Source: an uncultured Lachnospiraceae bacterium | Lineage (GTDB): Bacteria; Bacillota; Clostridia; Lachnospirales; Lachnospiraceae | Length of the DNA stretch: 36,519 nt | Direction of reading: 5' to 3' | Assembly: GCA_944375845.1 (NCBI GenBank) | Contig: CALWAW010000050.1 | Coordinates: forward strand, 1 to 36,519 | Shown: one piece after another, positions 29,705-36,519 of the stretch | Numbering within the stretch: the first letter of the stretch is position 1 | Layout: the number at the start of each line of letters is the position of its first letter | Position numbers and translations under genes: made by a program | Notes under the pieces: model-generated | What the model saw: only the letters and a program-made list of their open reading frames with translations | Database searches by the model: none | What the model was told of the DNA's origin: nothing

Positions 29705-31066
29705 ATGAACGCGAAAAGATCCAGAGACCTGTTTTTGAATACGCCGCCGGGAAGGCTGTTTTTTATGGCCTCCATTCCCGGCGCCGTCAGCATGCTGGCC
29801 TCCGCCCTCTACCAGACCATAGACGGCGTGTTCGTGGGACGCATCCTGGGCTCCACCGCCTTCGCGGCCCTGAATCTGGCCATGCCCTTCGTAATCATCA
29901 ATTTCGCCCTGGCCGACCTGATCGGCGTGGGCTCCTCGGTGCCCATCTCCATCGGGCTGGGACAGAAAAAAACAGACGAGGCAAACAATTATTTTACCTG
30001 CGCCTGTCTGATGATCGTAATCGCGGGAGCCTTAAGCGGCGCCCTGCTCTACGGGGCGGCCCGGCCCCTGATCCGCCTGATGGGCGCCGAGGGGGAATTT
30101 GCCCGGCTGGCGGTACAGTACCTGAGAGTCTACGCCCTCTGCTCCCCCGTCACCACCATTATCTTCGCCATGGATAATTTCCTTCGGATCTGCGGCTTTA
30201 TCCGGGGAAGCATGCTTTTGAATATCCTGATGTCCGTTTTAAGCGCCGGGCTGGAGTTTTTGTTTCTGGCGGTGTTTGGATGGGGAATCTGGGCGGCGGC
30301 CCTGGCCACCTGCACCGGCATGATGATCTGCGCCCTTACCGCCCTGCTGCCCTTTCTTTCAGGGCGGGCGGCCCTCCGCTTTGTCCGTCCCCGTTTTTCC
30401 GGGCGGATGTTCCGGCAGATCGCTGCCTGCGGCTCTCCCAACTTTTTAAACAACATTGCGGGAAGGCTCACCTCCCTGCTTTTAAACGCCATCCTGGTGC
30501 GCCTCGGCGGCGAGGACGCCGTATCGGTCTACGGGATCTTAATGTTCGCCGAGGGCTTTATCCAGCCCCTCCTCTACGGGATGTGCGACTCTTTGCAGCC
30601 CGCCGTGGGCTACAACTGGGGAGCGGGAAAATTCTCACGGGTGCGGGCCATTGAGCGGCGCTGCTTTTCTGCCAGCGCCCTGATCTCCGCGGCCGCCTCC
30701 GCGGTGATTTTTTTCTTTCCCGAAGGAATCACCCGTCTTTTCATGGCGGGGGCCACGGCCCGGTTTACCGCCATGGCCTCCGGCGCCCTGCGGCTTTTTG
30801 CCTTCACCTACGTGACCAGGTGGTTTTCCTTCGCCACCCAGAGCTATATGCTGGCAATCGAAAAGCCCCTTCCGGCCTCAGCCGTCTCTCTTTGCACCAC
30901 CTTTCTGTTTCCGGTGGCGCTCATCGGGCTTCTGTGGCCTCTGGGGCTTACGGGAATCTGGCTCAATTTCGCGGGAACGGCCCTTCTTTCCGCCGTTCTT
31001 TCCGCCGTGATCCTGCTCCGCCTTAAAAGCCAGCTTTCAAGGGCCGACGTCACGGACGAAGCTTAA
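29705..31066 (+). CDS. MATE family exporter (second copy)
   Basis: A 453-residue, twelve-helix MATE transporter distinct from the copy at 11.5 kb. The N-terminal half has GAVSMLASALYQTIDGVFVGRILG and FVIINFALADLIGVGSSVPISIGLGQKK. The second half starts near CGSPNFLNNIAGRLTSLLLNAILV. The pattern YQTIDGVFVG is common in the MepA-like branch. Substrates cannot be predicted. It has its own promoter and AAAGGAA before the ATG, and no adjacent regulator is seen. Its 3' end overlaps the convergent ABC permease gene by 17 bp, with no intrinsic terminator between. Confidence 0.93.
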   Translation: MNAKRSRDLFLNTPPGRLFFMASIPGAVSMLASALYQTIDGVFVGRILGSTAFAALNLAMPFVIINFALADLIGVGSSVPISIGLGQKKTDEANNYFTCACLMIVIAGALSGALLYGAARPLIRLMGAEGEFARLAVQYLRVYALCSPVTTIIFAMDNFLRICGFIRGSMLLNILMSVLSAGLEFLFLAVFGWGIWAAALATCTGMMICALTALLPFLSGRAALRFVRPRFSGRMFRQIAACGSPNFLNNIAGRLTSLLLNAILVRLGGEDAVSVYGILMFAEGFIQPLLYGMCDSLQPAVGYNWGAGKFSRVRAIERRCFSASALISAAASAVIFFFPEGITRLFMAGATARFTAMASGALRLFAFTYVTRWFSFATQSYMLAIEKPLPASAVSLCTTFLFPVALIGLLWPLGLTGIWLNFAGTALLSAVLSAVILLRLKSQLSRADVTDEA

Positions 31067-32630
31067 AGGTTTTTGGCGCCAGCCTGTAGACAAGGAGGCA
31101 GGCGACGGCGCAGTAGATGACGCAGAACAGAATACAGGCCAGGCCGAAAAGGAAAAGCGGGATCCGCACCTGCATCATGCAAAAGCAGACCAGATACGTC
31201 GCGAAGCAGATCAGGCCGTAGGTCCCGCTTTTCATTTCTGTTCCGGCATTATAGGGCTGGAGCAGATAATAGATGGTCAGATAATGAACGGAAAAAAACA
31301 CGCTCATGCACAGGATCGAGACCACGATCAGCAGATAGTCCGAAGGTCTCCTGCTTCCCCCCGTCACGTACAGAAGAAGGGAAAGGCCCGCCCCGATCAC
31401 CGCCGCAGGCAGCAGGTTGATTTTTACAATCTCCCGCAGGCGGATGGAAAACAGCTTAAGGATCGCCTTCGGCCTTCTGTAAAAGGAATAGGTGAGGAGG
31501 CTGTGGTCGCAGTTCATGAACAAAGCCCTGGTAAAGCCCGTCCCCCTGTTGAGGAAATACATGATGTACACAAAATAGGGAAGGAAGGTGAGAAGCCTCC
31601 CTCCAAGCTCCTCTCCCACCTTGGGCTGAGCGTAAACAAAGCACAGAAGCCCCAGAAAAACGCAGGCGCAGACCAGGGCGATCCGCCTGGAGGATCTCCA
31701 GAGGATCTTCTGATGACGCTTGATAAATAGCTCGTTGAGATACTCAAAGCCCGCCTTTTTGCTGGTGATCCCCGCCTCCGGCGAGATCAGCTTTTCCGTC
31801 TGCTTTTTCGCCGCTCCCGACGCCTGGTCCATCTGGGAAAGCATCTGGCTCAGCATGGCCTGGCAGATCGCGCGGTATTCCTGAAAGCGCAGGATTTTCC
31901 CCGTAAAGGCCAGCCCGCCGAGGAAGAAAAGCCCCATGAGCCCGACGCAGAAAAGCTCCGGAACCATGAGCCCGACCGCGGGAAGGATGAAGGCCGCCGC
32001 CGAAAGAAGAAGGATCGCCGCCCATTGAAGCTTTCCCAGCATATTCTCGTTGGGATAGGTTCCGTTTTTTTCATAGCGGAACAGACAGAAGGCCGCCGCC
32101 AGAGCCTTGGCGCCCGCCGTTCCCGGAGCCATGAGAAGGCACTGCCACAAAGGAAGCCCCACAAGGCGCCCGAATATGGGAAACAGCACCAGAAGCCCCA
32201 GAAGCAGCTTGAGCATCTTATAGCCGTACTGGATCAGGGCGTACTGCCTGGCGTCCATCCTAAGAAGGACGATGGCGTAATGTTTATCCCTGGTGGGATT
32301 AAAAAGATAAGTGTTTACAAAGGCGCCCACGAAGGTCAGGATCAGATAGATGTGGAGCATGGCCCTTCCCGGATCGTCCCCCTTATAAATGCCGCCCGCC
32401 GCCGCTGCGAAGATCAGCGCCAGATAAACCGCCTTTCCCAGAAACACCGACAAAAGCTCCCACAGGGCGGAGAGGACGCCGGCGAAAACCTTAAGGCCCC
32501 GGGACTCATAGAGGCTGTCCGGCAGAAGCTTTTTGATCAGCGGAATCTGCCTGAGGCCGTACAGGATGCTGTTGACCCGGTAGGTATTTTTGATCCCGAA
32601 GGAAATTGCAAACGTTTTACTCATTCCCAT
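31050..32630 (-). CDS. ABC exporter permease subunit
   Basis: A 526-residue membrane protein with about a dozen hydrophobic segments in two groups, roughly residues 45-270 and 310-520, separated by a hydrophilic region. It resembles ABC-2-like exporter permeases that pair with a single ATPase. The pair order is ATPase then permease, with a 14-bp overlap and GGGAGG before the ATG, indicating coupling. No substrate can be assigned. No kinase or immunity gene of a bacitracin-type system is adjacent. The 3' end overlaps the convergent MATE gene by 17 bp. Confidence 0.82.
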   Translation of the reverse strand: MGMSKTFAISFGIKNTYRVNSILYGLRQIPLIKKLLPDSLYESRGLKVFAGVLSALWELLSVFLGKAVYLALIFAAAAGGIYKGDDPGRAMLHIYLILTFVGAFVNTYLFNPTRDKHYAIVLLRMDARQYALIQYGYKMLKLLLGLLVLFPIFGRLVGLPLWQCLLMAPGTAGAKALAAAFCLFRYEKNGTYPNENMLGKLQWAAILLLSAAAFILPAVGLMVPELFCVGLMGLFFLGGLAFTGKILRFQEYRAICQAMLSQMLSQMDQASGAAKKQTEKLISPEAGITSKKAGFEYLNELFIKRHQKILWRSSRRIALVCACVFLGLLCFVYAQPKVGEELGGRLLTFLPYFVYIMYFLNRGTGFTRALFMNCDHSLLTYSFYRRPKAILKLFSIRLREIVKINLLPAAVIGAGLSLLLYVTGGSRRPSDYLLIVVSILCMSVFFSVHYLTIYYLLQPYNAGTEMKSGTYGLICFATYLVCFCMMQVRIPLFLFGLACILFCVIYCAVACLLVYRLAPKTFKLRP

Positions 32631-33330
32631 GGTCTTCCTCCCGAAGGGCCTCCACGATCTTTTCCTTGAACTCCTTACGGTCCGACTGGGAGCGGTCCAC
32701 CGGCTCCAGTTTTCCGTGATGGAGCAGGACGATCTCGTCGCAGAGATCCAGCGCCAGATCCAGAAGGTGGGTGGAAAAGATGGTGATCCTGCCCTCCTTT
32801 AAGGAGCGCAGAAGCTCCTTCATCTCCTCGGCCACCACCACGTCCAGGGAGGTCAGGGGCTCGTCCAGAAGCAGAAGCCTCGGCTGGGCCATCAGGTTGA
32901 TTAACATCTGCATCTTGTTCTTCATGCCGTGGGAGTAGTCCTTTAGAAGCTTGTCCCGGTCCTCCGGGGCGATCCGCATCAGCTCAAAATACTCGTCGGC
33001 GCTCTTTTTTTCTTCCATGGAGCCGCCGTGGATATCCATGAAGAACTTTAAAAACTCCCTGCCCGTCAAAAACTCCGGCACCACCGGAGTCGAGAGCACA
33101 TAGCCGATATCCTCCGCCGTAAGGGCGCGCCCCTCTTCACCCTCTTTTAAAAGAAAGCTTCCTCCGTCGGTTCTGATATCGCCGTTTATACAGTTAAAGA
33201 GGGTCGTCTTTCCTGCGCCGTTCCTTCCCAGAAGCCCGTAAATGCGGCCGCTTTCAAAGGTGAAGGAGGCGCCCTCAAGCACCCTCTTTTTTCCAAAGCT
33301 TTTTATGACGCCGTCAACAACAAATTCCAT
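32617..33330 (-). CDS. ABC transporter ATP-binding protein
   Basis: A 237-residue nucleotide-binding subunit. Walker A is GRNGAGKT (35-42), the signature is the variant YSHGMKNKMQ instead of LSGGQ, Walker B is LLLLDEP and the switch histidine is in FSTH. The D-loop region SLD follows Walker B. The YSHGM signature is common in ABC-2 type exporters of Firmicutes. The partner is the downstream permease. The promoter is at 33362-33391 and AAAGGAA lies before the ATG. Substrate is unknown. Confidence 0.92.
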   Translation of the reverse strand: MEFVVDGVIKSFGKKRVLEGASFTFESGRIYGLLGRNGAGKTTLFNCINGDIRTDGGSFLLKEGEEGRALTAEDIGYVLSTPVVPEFLTGREFLKFFMDIHGGSMEEKKSADEYFELMRIAPEDRDKLLKDYSHGMKNKMQMLINLMAQPRLLLLDEPLTSLDVVVAEEMKELLRSLKEGRITIFSTHLLDLALDLCDEIVLLHHGKLEPVDRSQSDRKEFKEKIVEALREEDHGNE

Positions 33331-33361
33331 TTCAGCCGTTCCTTTCCGTGGTCTTTCTCAC

Positions 33362-33391
33362 ATTATACGAAAGGGGCGCGGCGCGCGTCAA
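33362..33391 (-). promoter_or_regulatory. Promoter of the ABC exporter operon
   Basis: Minus-strand TTGACG (33391-33386), 18-bp very GC-rich spacer, TATAAT (33367-33362). It lies right after the HPt stop, and no terminator separates them. Confidence 0.72.
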
Positions 33392-33403
33392 CTAAAATCT
33401 GAA

Positions 33404-33766
33404 TTAACTGACAGTTTCCTTTGCAAACCGGGAAAGGACTGCTTTCGTGACCTCATAATCCTCCCTTACAGGGGCGAAAAGCTCCCCGGCGTTTTCGGGC
33501 CAGCTTTCCCTGAGGGCCTCGGTCAGGACGCTCACGGACGCGCCCAGACGGTTAAAGGCCAGGTTCTGGCACACGCCCTTGATGGTATGGGCCGCCCGGA
33601 AGGCGCTCTCCCTGTCGCCGCCGGCCATGGCCGCCTCAAGCTTTCCATAGTTATCATCCTCCAGGAATTTGAGGGCGAATTTTTTCACCAGCCGTTCGCT
33701 GGGAAGGCGGGACAGAACCTCGTCATAATCGCCTCCAAGCCCCTCGTATGCTTCTTTCAGTGTCAT
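33404..33766 (-). CDS. HPt (histidine phosphotransfer) domain protein
   Basis: A 120-residue four-helix HPt protein that carries a phosphoryl group between a kinase and response regulators. The phospho-accepting histidine is His60 in RAAHTIKGVCQNLAF, the standard HPt motif. No other domain is present. Its ATG overlaps the stop of the response regulator gene (ATGA), so the two are made together and probably interact. No histidine kinase is encoded in the window. Confidence 0.92.
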   Translation of the reverse strand: MTLKEAYEGLGGDYDEVLSRLPSERLVKKFALKFLEDDNYGKLEAAMAGGDRESAFRAAHTIKGVCQNLAFNRLGASVSVLTEALRESWPENAGELFAPVREDYEVTKAVLSRFAKETVS

Positions 33767-34908
33767 CTGGCTTCTCCTTTCCGCTGCCGCTCCTTCAGCA
33801 TTTTTTCGGCCCGCTCAATGTTCACCTTGACCTCCCCCGAATAATCGGCGGGGCCCTTTTCCACCTCCTCGCGGATGGTATCCGCAAGCTCCGTCAGGCT
33901 CTCCAGAAGAAACGGGCTGAAGGCGCCGCATTCGCCCTTTACGATCATCTCAAGGGCTTTCTCATGGGTAAAGGCCTTTTTGTAGACCCGCTCACTGGTG
34001 AGGGCGTCGTAAACGTCCGCCAGTCCCACCGCCTGGGCGGAGATGGGGATCTCGTCGCCCTTGAGGCCGTCGGGATAGCCCCTGCCGTCGTAGCGCTCAT
34101 GGTGCCAGCGGCAGATCTCGTAGGAGTACCGCACCAGCGGCTCGCCCTGGGCCACCGGCAGATCCTCCAGCATGGAGGCTCCCATGGCGGCGTGGGTCTT
34201 CATCACCTTGAATTCTTCGTCGGTGAGCCGTCCCGGCTTGTTTAGTATCTCGTCGGGGATGGCAATCTTTCCGATGTCGTGGAGAGCCGACGCCATGGCG
34301 ATCAGCTCGATATCGGAATCGGAAAGGGAATAGCGGTCTGTTTTCAGGCGGATATATTCCAGAAGGAGCTTTGTGATCATGTGCACGTGGATCACATGAA
34401 GCCCGCTCTCGCCGTTTCTGAACTCCACGATATGGGACAGGATGTTCACCATCAGGGTGTTGCTCTTCTGCTTTTCGTATACCTGCTCCGCCACCATTTC
34501 CAGAAGCTGCTTCTGCTTCGCGTAGAGCATCAGGGTGTTGGTGACCCTTTTTCGCACCACCTCCATGTCGAAGGGGCGGCTGATGTAGTCGGAGATACCC
34601 AGGTTGTAGGCGCGGCGTATGGCCTCTGCCCCGTCCTCCGCCGAGATCATGATCACCGGGATCTCCTCGATCTGCTTTGTCTGGTTCATCCTGGCAAGGA
34701 CGCCGAAGCCGTCGAGATTGGGCATCACAATGTCCAGAAGCACCAGGGAAATCTCGGAGCCGCAGCGGTCAAGGCAGGCCAGGGCCTCCTCGCCGTCCAC
34801 CGCCTCCAGGATCTCGTAGCCCTCTCCCAGCATTTCCGCCAGGATGGCCCGGTTCATCTCCGAATCATCTGCGATCAGGATCTTGATTTTCTTTTCTGTA
34901 TCTTCCAT
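33763..34908 (-). CDS. Response regulator with HD-GYP output (putative c-di-GMP phosphodiesterase)
   Basis: A 381-residue cytosolic protein. The N-terminal receiver domain (about 7-125) has the acidic pair Asp14/Asp15, the phospho-acceptor Asp59 (LVLLDIVMPNLDG) and Ser89. The usual Lys of the KPF motif is Arg111 (YISRPFD). A linker leads to an HD-GYP domain (about 150-345) with ALHDIGK (HD at 210-211) and HHERYDGRGYPDG (269-281). This signature is associated with c-di-GMP hydrolysis. It probably lowers c-di-GMP when phosphorylated, with the downstream HPt protein as a partner. The cognate kinase is unknown. The promoter is at 34932-34960. Confidence 0.93.
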   Translation of the reverse strand: MEDTEKKIKILIADDSEMNRAILAEMLGEGYEILEAVDGEEALACLDRCGSEISLVLLDIVMPNLDGFGVLARMNQTKQIEEIPVIMISAEDGAEAIRRAYNLGISDYISRPFDMEVVRKRVTNTLMLYAKQKQLLEMVAEQVYEKQKSNTLMVNILSHIVEFRNGESGLHVIHVHMITKLLLEYIRLKTDRYSLSDSDIELIAMASALHDIGKIAIPDEILNKPGRLTDEEFKVMKTHAAMGASMLEDLPVAQGEPLVRYSYEICRWHHERYDGRGYPDGLKGDEIPISAQAVGLADVYDALTSERVYKKAFTHEKALEMIVKGECGAFSPFLLESLTELADTIREEVEKGPADYSGEVKVNIERAEKMLKERQRKGEAR

Positions 34909-34931
34909 AATCTGTTTCCTTTTTTGTTTTC

Positions 34932-34960
34932 ATTATATCTGTAAAAGAAGCCGCTGGCAA
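34932..34960 (-). promoter_or_regulatory. Promoter of the response regulator-HPt operon
   Basis: Minus-strand TTGCCA (34960-34955), 17-bp spacer, TATAAT (34937-34932). Confidence 0.75.
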
Positions 34961-34983
34961 TAGTTTCCCTTTTGTGCTATAAT
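34954..34983 (+). promoter_or_regulatory. Promoter of the DUF368 gene
   Basis: CTGGCA (34954-34959), 18-bp spacer ending in TGC (extended -10), TATAAT (34978-34983). Its -35 overlaps the -35 of the divergent promoter. Confidence 0.65.
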
Positions 34984-35025
34984 GAAAAACGTTATGCCAT
35001 CAGACAGAATTGAAAGGAGTTTTTT

Positions 35026-35835
35026 ATGCTTGAAATTTCGCTGATATTAAAGGGCTTTTTTATCGGGGCCTCCATGCTGGTGCCCGGCGTGAGCGGCGGC
35101 ACCATGGCTATGATCCTGGGGATCTACGACAGGCTGGTGTCCTCCATCAGCTCATTTTTCAAACACAAGAAGGAGAGCTTCTTCTTCCTGCTCCAGTTTG
35201 TGCTGGGCGCGGGCGCGGCCTTCCTCTTATTATCCGGCTTCATGGCCGCTCTTACGGAACGGTTTCCCGAGCAGACGGCCTTTTTTGTGCTGGGAGCCAT
35301 TCTGGGCGGTATCCCCGTAATCTGGAAGGCCTCCACCATCAGGCGCCCCTCCGTCTCCAATTTTCTGTGGCTGGCGGCGGGCATCCTGATGGTCGTGGCC
35401 TTAAGCTTTCTTCCCAAGAACCTTTTTGACGGCGGCGAGGCCAGCCTTCTGGGCTTTATGATCCAGTTCATCGCGGGCATCCTGGGCGCCCTTGCCCTGG
35501 TGCTTCCGGGGATCTCCTTCTCCTCCATGCTTTATATGATGGGCGTTTATAATTTCATTTTCAGCTCCATCGGAGACCGGAATTTTGTGGTGCTTCTGCC
35601 CTTCGCGGCGGGCGGCGTGGTCGGCGTATTGCTGCTCACTAAATTCCTGGAGAAGGCCATGAACGACTTCCCCCAGCCCACCTATATGGTGATCCTGGGC
35701 TTTGTGCTGGCCTCCATGTGGGATATCTGGGCGGCGATGCCCTCCGTTCCCACCGGCCTCACCCTTCTGCCCTGCCTGGGCCTTTTCGTGGTGGGCTTCA
35801 TCATTATCCGGCTTCTGGCCGCCAGGGAGGCGTAG
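35026..35835 (+). CDS. DUF368 family membrane protein, putative undecaprenyl-phosphate translocase (PopT-like)
   Basis: A 269-residue integral membrane protein with about eight helices. The N-terminal signature KGFFIGASMLVPGVSGGTMAMILGIYDRL and the inner repeat ALVLPGISFSSMLYMMGVYNF show the internal duplication of DUF368. Members such as Vibrio PopT have been shown to help recycle undecaprenyl phosphate to the cytoplasmic side. The same role here is inferred from family membership and would support peptidoglycan synthesis. AAAGGAG precedes the ATG, and the gene ends in a strong terminator. It is divergent from the HD-GYP regulator. Confidence 0.88.
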   Translation: MLEISLILKGFFIGASMLVPGVSGGTMAMILGIYDRLVSSISSFFKHKKESFFFLLQFVLGAGAAFLLLSGFMAALTERFPEQTAFFVLGAILGGIPVIWKASTIRRPSVSNFLWLAAGILMVVALSFLPKNLFDGGEASLLGFMIQFIAGILGALALVLPGISFSSMLYMMGVYNFIFSSIGDRNFVVLLPFAAGGVVGVLLLTKFLEKAMNDFPQPTYMVILGFVLASMWDIWAAMPSVPTGLTLLPCLGLFVVGFIIIRLLAAREA

Positions 35836-35862
35836 GGCTCTCTGAAAGGCAGACGGACGGCG

Positions 35863-35900
35863 CGGGCCGGGAGATTTTACTCCCGGCCCGTTTATTTACT
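35863..35900 (+). terminator. Terminator of the DUF368 gene
   Basis: Perfect 11-bp stem CGGGCCGGGAG (35863-35873) with CTCCCGGCCCG (35880-35890), 6-nt loop, followed by TTTATTTACT and more T. The T-rich tail overlaps the 3' end of the convergent small gene. Confidence 0.9.
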
Positions 35901-36152
35901 TTTTTTCCAATGAATCTTCGCGCCGCAGTGAAAGCACCAGCTGATATTTGAGTTATGGATCGGCATATCCACTCCGCGATGTCCGCATTCCGGGCAATGG
36001 ATAAAAATGCCGGGAATATATCTCGTCGCCAGAGCGATGACTGCGCCGGCTATTACGGCGTATATCAGTGAATTGCTCCAAAACAGCGCGCCGACGACTC
36101 CCACAAGAATACAGCCTATCCCAAGATCAAAAAGCAAATTCCAAAATCTCAA
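35892..36152 (-). CDS. Small membrane protein with a C-terminal zinc ribbon
   Basis: An 86-residue protein with two transmembrane helices (about 7-25 and 28-46). A cytosolic zinc ribbon follows, with Cys53 and Cys56 (CPECG) and Cys73 and Cys76 (CFHCG). The end is basic. No known family was recognised. The start appears to be TTG at 36152 (TTG AGA TTT TGG), with a poor AGGA upstream. No in-frame ATG exists near the N-terminus. It starts 6 bp after the stop of the Fic gene and is probably cotranscribed with it. The base composition looks more AT-rich than the rest of the window. Confidence 0.72.
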   Translation of the reverse strand: MRFWNLLFDLGIGCILVGVVGALFWSNSLIYAVIAGAVIALATRYIPGIFIHCPECGHRGVDMPIHNSNISWCFHCGAKIHWKKSK

Positions 36153-36158
36153 TAGATT

Positions 36159-36519
36159 TCATTCCTGATCCGTTCCATCGGGCTTTTCACGAAGCTTCCG
36201 GATATTTTTTACCAGGCTGTCCGTCGCCGTATAACCATGAGCTTTCAATTCTTCAACGATTATCGGCTTCTCCAGATACCGTTTATGCGTTTTTACAGCC
36301 TCTTTTTTAAGGAACTGCGTCAACCGGTCCAGCTTCAGCTCCTCATCGAACTGTTCCAGAGCTTTATAATATTCCTTCCGGTCCTCCTCATAAATAATAA
36401 CGGGCGGATGGCCATGAAGCAGAAAATAGTAATTCATCAGGGTTCTTCCTGCTCTTCCGTTCCCGTCTGCAAACGGATGGATATTCTCAAATTTTGCATG
36501 GAAATAGGCTCCCCCGATT
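36159..36519 (-). CDS. Fic domain protein, C-terminal part (partial)
   Basis: The 3' portion of a gene that runs off the right edge, 119 codons visible. Reading on the minus strand from the edge gives IGGAYFHAKFENI followed by the Fic active-site motif HPFADGNGRAGR (36479-36444). This matches HxFx[DE]GNGRxxR with the catalytic His. Fic enzymes usually transfer AMP to a hydroxyl of a target protein. A tail with a possible helix-turn-helix-like element follows (VEELKAHGYTATDSLVKNI). No inhibitory [ST]xxxE[GN] motif is seen in the visible C-terminus, so it is not a class III Fic. Target and any antitoxin are unknown. Confidence 0.9.
   Translation of the reverse strand, partial: IGGAYFHAKFENIHPFADGNGRAGRTLMNYYFLLHGHPPVIIYEEDRKEYYKALEQFDEELKLDRLTQFLKKEAVKTHKRYLEKPIIVEELKAHGYTATDSLVKNIRKLREKPDGTDQE

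Noticed and set aside
34279..34944. A 221-codon open frame antisense to the HD-GYP regulator
   Set aside because: It is the mirror of a confidently identified gene and lacks its own signals.

Overview
The window looks like the chromosome of a GC-rich Firmicute of class Clostridia, most likely a Lachnospiraceae member. This rests on AGGAGG-type ribosome binding sites, sigma-A promoters with 17-18 bp spacers, and clostridial gene neighbourhoods: rodA-mgsA, sepF-ylmH-lspA-rluD, rplU-prp-rpmA-obg with the cleavable L27 leader, and lexA divergent from a yneA-like gene. Species cannot be read from the sequence. Nearly all of the window is core genome. No tRNA, rRNA, insertion sequence, prophage or CRISPR array was seen, and no gene-free stretch exceeds about 270 bp. 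Only the last 0.6 kb at the right edge (a Fic gene and a small zinc-ribbon membrane gene) looks AT-richer and accessory.

Layout. 1-8.5 kb runs on the plus strand apart from one small DUF378 gene. It holds the 3' end of rodA, mgsA, a D,D-carboxypeptidase, a monocistronic small P-loop protein, an orphan HlyD-like adaptor, the sepF-ylmH-aroB-lspA-rluD operon and a cytidylate-kinase-like gene. 8.6-13.9 kb holds glmS divergent from an aldo/keto reductase, then a MATE exporter divergent from a LysR regulator, with an LysR-type site near -65 of the exporter promoter. 13.9-17 kb holds ttcA, a xerC-like recombinase, a yneA-like LysM division inhibitor and lexA; the last two share a 187-bp intergenic region with five LexA-box-like sites.

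17-25.7 kb is a minus-strand series for translation and ribosome assembly: rplU-prp-rpmA, a terminator, then obg-yhbY-nadD/yqeK fusion-rsfS. Upstream lie a lipoprotein gene and a radical SAM-TIGR03936-RNase E/G operon. 25.8-29.4 kb carries an NCS2 purine permease with a structured leader and a membrane pyrophosphatase with a K+-independent signature. 29.7-35.8 kb carries a second MATE exporter, an ABC exporter pair, a response regulator with HD-GYP output coupled to an HPt protein, and a DUF368 (PopT-like) undecaprenyl-phosphate translocase candidate.

Themes: envelope growth and division (rodA, dacA, sepF, lspA, glmS, DUF368, yneA), ribosome biogenesis and quality control (L21, L27, Prp, Obg, YhbY, RsfS, YlmH, RluD, RNase E/G), and SOS control of division. 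No complete new defence or biosynthetic system is visible. The best leads are regulatory layouts and unusual proteins: the NadD-YqeK fusion with an internal start signal, a nested palindromic element at 8.5 kb, the rplU promoter embedded in a hairpin, the LysR/MATE switch, the orphan HPt/HD-GYP pair, the small P-loop protein and a catalytic Asp-to-Glu change in MgsA.
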